A stretch of 64,000 nt of DNA, from positions 38,587 through 102,586 of the forward strand of contig JACQXX010000017.1 of NCBI GenBank assembly GCA_016208495.1. The letters run 5' to 3'. Both the position numbers and the translations under genes were made by a program. Source of the stretch: Acidobacteriota bacterium (GTDB taxonomy: Bacteria; Acidobacteriota; Blastocatellia; Chloracidobacteriales; Chloracidobacteriaceae). The notes below the pieces were generated by a model. It was not told the origin of the DNA. It worked only from the letters and a program-made list of their open reading frames with translations, and made no database searches. Of the stretch, positions 62,885 to 64,000 are shown in pieces. The number at the start of each line of letters is the position of its first letter. Position 1 is the first letter of the stretch.

Positions 62885-64000
62885 ATGGGTCGAACACTCT
62901 TCCGAATCGCCGTAGTTGCGGTGTGCGCTGCTATCTGGCTCTTTGTGCAAACGGGAATGTTTTCAAATATTTCCAACCCGCTTCCGGTCAATGCGGGGAC
63001 AATGGCTGAAGAACAGGCAACTTCGCACCACTATGAACTTCCCTATGGAGACAACCTGTTTGCGCCGTCCAATGCTGCGACGGTTTCGGGTGGGTTTATC
63101 AAACAGGAAGAATTTATCCCAGCGGCCCGTTGTGCCGGTTGCCACACCGAAGCCCATGCCCAGTGGAGCGAGTCGGCGCATCGCAATTCCTTCCGCGAAC
63201 CGTTCTACCAGACCAATGTCAAGCACCTGATCCGAGACCGAAAGATTGCCGTCACCCGCCACTGCGAGAGTTGCCACAACCCGGTGGCGCTGTTTTCCGG
63301 AGCACTCTCAGAAAAAGCGACCTTTGCCCGTCCGTTTGATGAGGAAGGAGTCAGTTGTTCGGTCTGTCACAGCATCGTGTCAACGAACACCACCGGCATC
63401 GGGAGTTACGTGATTGACAAACCGGCGCTGCTTGAAACCGCTGATGGCGCACGGCTGGCTGATGTGACTGACCGTGAGATTTTGGAGGACATTCCTTCCC
63501 ATCGCCGGGCGATGATGCGCCCCTTGTTGAAAACCCCTGAATTCTGCGCCGCCTGTCACAAAGCAGCGGTCGTCCCGGAACTCAACCAGCGGAAGTGGCT
63601 GCGCTCATTCGCGATTTATGACGAATGGCAACAATCGGCTTTTTCAAATGAAACGGTTCAACCGCTGGCTCGCCGTGACCGACAAAGCTGCCAGGATTGC
63701 CACATGCCGGAAACCAACGGCCTGCCATCCCATCGCTGGCCAGGAGCAAATACGGCGCTTCCAACCTTTTACAACACACCCAACCAGCTTGCCGAAACCC
63801 AAGAACTGTTGCAATCAGGGATTTTATCGGTTGATATCTTTGCTTTACCAACCGCTTCAACTCCGAACCGTGATTTTCAAACCCTGAACCCTGCTAATCC
63901 CCCCGGATTTTGTGGGGTAAGCTCAAAAATGAGTCCAAAAGCCCTAAAAATGGCCTGTTTTGAGCTGTTTTACCTGTTACCCACAAAAACGTGGGTTAGC
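62885..64000 (+). CDS. Multihaem c-type cytochrome, 3' end beyond the window or interrupted
   Basis: 372 codons to the window edge, no stop seen. An N-terminal anchor/signal (LFRIAVVAVCAAIWLFV) is followed by five CxxCH haem sites: CAGCH (residue 83), CESCH, CSVCH, CAACH and CQDCH. This resembles cytochrome c554/multihaem families that carry electrons in the periplasm. From about residue 335 the frame reads through a GAACCCT repeat and an inverted-repeat element, so the conserved part may end near 63870 and the gene could be interrupted. The ATG at 62885 has GGAAA upstream. Confidence 0.82.
   Translation, partial: MGRTLFRIAVVAVCAAIWLFVQTGMFSNISNPLPVNAGTMAEEQATSHHYELPYGDNLFAPSNAATVSGGFIKQEEFIPAARCAGCHTEAHAQWSESAHRNSFREPFYQTNVKHLIRDRKIAVTRHCESCHNPVALFSGALSEKATFARPFDEEGVSCSVCHSIVSTNTTGIGSYVIDKPALLETADGARLADVTDREILEDIPSHRRAMMRPLLKTPEFCAACHKAAVVPELNQRKWLRSFAIYDEWQQSAFSNETVQPLARRDRQSCQDCHMPETNGLPSHRWPGANTALPTFYNTPNQLAETQELLQSGILSVDIFALPTASTPNRDFQTLNPANPPGFCGVSSKMSPKALKMACFELFYLLPTKTWVS
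63893..64000. mobile_element. MITE-like element E inside the cytochrome reading frame
   Basis: The left end GCTAATCCCC (63893) and the right end GTGGGTTAGC (64000) form imperfect terminal inverted repeats, with nested GTAAGCTCAAAA / TTTTGAGCTGTTTTAC inside. 108 bp, ending exactly at the window edge. A TGAACCC tandem repeat (63879) adjoins its left end. Confidence 0.6.

Overview
The window looks like a chromosomal segment of a Gram-negative bacterium of roughly 50% GC, most likely an acidobacterium (Blastocatellia-like). That placement is an inference. It rests on an Oar-type TonB receptor with a carboxypeptidase-like N-domain, a propeller/Y_Y_Y/SpoIIE sensor-phosphatase, many exported proteins of unknown function, and very repeat-rich spacers. 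I found no tRNA, rRNA, CRISPR array, prophage or plasmid backbone.

Layout. 0-5.4 kb: a 5'-truncated CstB-like persulfide dioxygenase/rhodanese, an orphan MlaF-like ATPase behind a good sigma-54 promoter, and a four-PAS hybrid histidine kinase. 5.5-10.1 kb: a small exported protein, an HPF/cold-shock fusion, a tandem universal stress protein with its own sigma-54 promoter, an aminoglycoside-phosphotransferase-fold kinase, and a membrane-anchored coiled-coil protein. 10.3-17.4 kb: a TPR protein, a giant propeller/SpoIIE phosphatase and a NhaR-like LysR regulator. 17.6-29.5 kb: an outer-membrane barrel, a Cys/Met PLP enzyme, an exported DNA/RNA endonuclease, a subtilase-like protein, a trio of small envelope genes, an unknown exported protein, an ATP-grasp enzyme and a universal stress protein. 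30-37.5 kb: a TonB receptor, an alpha/beta hydrolase, and a ybbP-ybbA/tesA-type cluster. 37.5-42.2 kb: a DUF433/DUF5615 toxin-antitoxin pair followed by three tandem paralogues with nearly identical 5' ends, then a lysozyme-like gene with an anchored partner. 42.4-48.9 kb: an ABC-2 exporter, a polytopic membrane protein and a SagB-type double nitroreductase. 49.1-54.3 kb: a PaoABC-like periplasmic molybdenum aldehyde oxidoreductase operon, divergent from a ferritin-like gene. 54.7-64 kb: an exported propeller, a SWIM/SNF2 pair, acetyl-CoA synthetase, and a five-haem cytochrome running off the right edge.

The most striking feature is what lies between the genes. At least seven families of short (about 80-260 bp) terminal-inverted-repeat or palindromic elements are present, without transposase, mixed with 7-9 bp tandem repeats. 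They sit at or over the stop codons of neighbouring genes, and in several cases encode the last residues of the protein. One tandem repeat also appears to encode an entire signal peptide. The second locus that deserves follow-up is the three-copy zinc-ribbon/membrane gene array next to the toxin-antitoxin pair.
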